Shown here piece after piece: positions 62,140 to 64,000 of a DNA stretch of 64,000 nt. The position numbers and the translations under genes were made by a program. Origin of the DNA: Bacillus tuaregi (GTDB taxonomy: Bacteria; Bacillota; Bacilli; Bacillales; Cytobacillaceae). Under the pieces are notes generated by a model. The model did not search any database. It was not told the DNA's origin and saw only the letters and a program-made list of their open reading frames with translations. Where the stretch lies: assembly GCF_900104575.1 (NCBI RefSeq), contig NZ_LT629731.1, forward strand, positions 1,936,461-2,000,460, written 5' to 3'. The first letter of the stretch is position 1, and the number at the start of each line of letters is the position of its first letter.

Positions 62140-62830
62140 TGAAAAATGGAACATTTTAAAAGAAGAAGCAGATCAACTACTATTTCACCAGCTAGAGTTT
62201 ACGGATCAAATGAAAGAAAAGGTGAGGCAGAAAAGCAAGGAAGGTTCTACTAAAAGATTTTTCGTTCTAACAAAATGGAAAAAACGGATGCTGATGATGA
62301 CATCAGCTGCTGCAGTAATGGTTCTTATTTTTATTTCGACAATGACTATAAGAAATACAGAGAAAATTGATTCACCTAATGAATTGAACATCTTTATGGA
62401 GGAGGCTGAAAATTCTCAAATTGCTGCTGATCTACCAGCTATAAATAACTGGACATTAGAGGGATTAGAGAAGGTCAAGCACTCGTTTCCTGAAGCGGTT
62501 TTGATCCCAACCTATATACCAGAGCCCTTTACTATAGGAGAGATTCATGCTTCTGGTCCAAACCAGGGAGAAGCCAATCAAGTTGTTATCACCAATATCT
62601 TTGAGGACCAATCCTACCTGGTGATCATTGAAAAGTTGATACCAGGCCTTAATGAGTCACAGGGATTTGAACAAGTTGATATTAATGGTGTAAATGGATT
62701 GATGAGAACGGAAGACGGAAATGATTATATGGATACAGAGGTACGGTGGGTGCTTGATGACTACCAATATTTAGTGATTGGAGCACTTTCTCCCGAAGAG
62801 GCACTGAAGGTGGCTCGATCATTCGAATAG
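62123..62830 (+). CDS. Membrane anti-sigma factor with DUF4367-like domain
   Basis: A 235-aa protein: cytosolic N terminus (about 1-55) for sigma binding, one membrane helix (about 57-77, MLMMTSAAAVMVLIFISTMT) and an extracytoplasmic domain (about 80-235) with the DUF4367-type PEAVLIPTYIPEPFTIGEIH. Translational overlap with the sigma gene and shared promoter support partnership. The external domain may sense envelope stress or lipids. No cleavage motif is obvious. Confidence 0.85.
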   Translation: MKGPNDEKWNILKEEADQLLFHQLEFTDQMKEKVRQKSKEGSTKRFFVLTKWKKRMLMMTSAAAVMVLIFISTMTIRNTEKIDSPNELNIFMEEAENSQIAADLPAINNWTLEGLEKVKHSFPEAVLIPTYIPEPFTIGEIHASGPNQGEANQVVITNIFEDQSYLVIIEKLIPGLNESQGFEQVDINGVNGLMRTEDGNDYMDTEVRWVLDDYQYLVIGALSPEEALKVARSFE

Positions 62831-62848
62831 GAGAATGGAGGAAACAAA

Positions 62849-63340
62849 ATGATGCGAAGGCTATTGACTTCCATTTTGATAGGGCTGTGTTTAACGTTTA
62901 TGATGACAGCGACCGTTTATGCTACGACAGAGGAAATGTTTGAAAAACAAGCAGAAATAGACCAAATCTTATTTGAGGAAAAAAGTGGAGAGCTTGAAGC
63001 AAAAGGTATAATCGTCACACATACAGCTTCCTTGGAGGATAAAATCGAAATTGGAATAGCTGATTTCACTAAAGAAAAAGCGCAATATTTCTATGATCTA
63101 CTAGGAAAGGAGGAGGTCATCATCGTAGCAGGGGAACAGGCCGTTGCATTTGGTGCAGACGGTGGACCAGCAGATAACAACTTGGTGGAAGATAATGCTG
63201 CGATGGAGGCAACTGAAGAAGGAGCAGCAGCAAAGGAGAAAGAAAGCTCCAAAATATTATATGTCCTTGGGGCAGGCGTAATTGTGTTGGGAGCAGGGAT
63301 TGCTTTTATTCTTCGTAAAAAAACAAATGTAAAAGGTTAA
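62849..63340 (+). CDS. Exported membrane-anchored protein of the ECF operon
   Basis: A 163-aa protein with signal peptide (about 1-26, ILIGLCLTFMMTATVYA), an acidic extracytoplasmic region (27-130, Glu/Ala-rich toward the end) and a C-terminal helix (about 137-156) followed by RKKTNVKG. No LPxTG. It starts 18 bp after the anti-sigma gene with GGAGG, so is third in the operon. It may modulate the anti-sigma factor; unknown otherwise. Confidence 0.7.
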   Translation: MMRRLLTSILIGLCLTFMMTATVYATTEEMFEKQAEIDQILFEEKSGELEAKGIIVTHTASLEDKIEIGIADFTKEKAQYFYDLLGKEEVIIVAGEQAVAFGADGGPADNNLVEDNAAMEATEEGAAAKEKESSKILYVLGAGVIVLGAGIAFILRKKTNVKG

Positions 63341-63352
63341 GTACTTTTATGG

Positions 63353-63382
63353 ACAAGGGATAATATAATCCCTTGTTTTTTC
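63353..63382 (+). terminator. Terminator of the ECF operon
   Basis: ACAAGGGAT / ATCCCTTGT, 6-nt loop, TTTTTTC. Confidence 0.9.
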
Positions 63383-63538
63383 TTTTATGCCTATTGTTCA
63401 TTCGTGAAATGACTGAATATATAGACCTCGTCACGTGTTGTATAAAAAGCTAATGATGATTGAACATTAAGAATGTGGCATTTATGGGAATTTTTATTAA
63501 GGATAGCATTGGCAAAAAATTACTTGCTTGTTTAGTAG

Positions 63539-64000
<462 letters not shown>

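Overview
The window looks like chromosome of an endospore-forming member of the Bacillaceae (Firmicutes). The evidence is a complete gerA-type germination operon (44985-49146), a CwlC-like mother-cell-lysis amidase (52642-53427), a probable gamma-type SASP (43276-43437), a KinB-like kinase, strong AGGAGG-type ribosome binding sites, low GC content and dense intrinsic terminators. The genus cannot be fixed from this sequence. There is no intact transposase, prophage, rRNA, tRNA or CRISPR array.

The most important observation is that two genes carry an in-frame UGA exactly where a functional cysteine is expected. One is a P1B-type heavy-metal ATPase (32709-34838), with UGA at the first position of the N-terminal HMA CxxC metal site. 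The other is a redoxin-like lipoprotein (38756-39262), with UGA at the first position of its CxxC active site. Each UGA is followed by a perfect 6-bp stem with a 5-nt loop whose G lies exactly 22 nt after the UGA, which fits bacterial SECIS elements. Both are best read as selenoprotein genes that ordinary gene callers truncate. A SelO-family gene lies in the same window but ends in an ordinary Cys.

Layout. 1-4760: metal/thiol permease with thioredoxin-like partner, a resolvase-like protein that has lost its catalytic residues, SulP transporter and two UspA proteins. 5010-10508: stand-alone 3-hydroxyacyl-CoA dehydrogenase behind a perfect 30-bp palindrome, GNAT enzyme, MaoC hydratase, M3 peptidase. 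11113-21682: acyl-CoA oxidation block (acyl-CoA dehydrogenase, etfB, etfA, FadF-like Fe-S oxidoreductase, 3-hydroxybutyryl-CoA dehydrogenase, crotonase, CoA-transferase) followed by a PucR-type regulator with an XylR_N/V4R sensor. The set is what is needed to take a short-chain acid such as butyrate to acetoacetyl-CoA; no thiolase is present. 21942-31134: YetF-like membrane protein, DUF4145 protein, HpcH-type aldolase, Fe alcohol dehydrogenase, divergent MFS pump and TetR regulator, DUF3231 protein, HMGL-like aldolase. 31212-43120: KinB-like kinase, the two selenoprotein genes, HTH/J-domain protein, two azoreductases, GTP cyclohydrolase II, glycosyltransferase, fatty-acid desaturase and a DesR-like receiver without its HTH domain. 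43276-53427: spore-related genes, citrate synthase family enzyme, a two-gene coiled-coil unit. 53771-64000: small unknown proteins, YitT, class A PBP, SelO, methyltransferase, ECF sigma/anti-sigma operon and the start of a GH1 glycosidase.

Non-coding structure is unusually rich. A modular repeat family (shared core CCGGACGCAAATTCG) occurs five times, two copies being fused to the stop codon of the preceding gene and one separating etfB from etfA. One copy (36984-37244) abuts about 450 bp of nested perfect hairpins (37245-37695) that may be a large structured RNA or an IS200/IS605-type relic. Two other repeat families are also present: a 182-bp element with 12-bp terminal inverted repeats plus a one-ended relic, and a GTGTCAGGCACC-type stem family that appears to serve as terminators.
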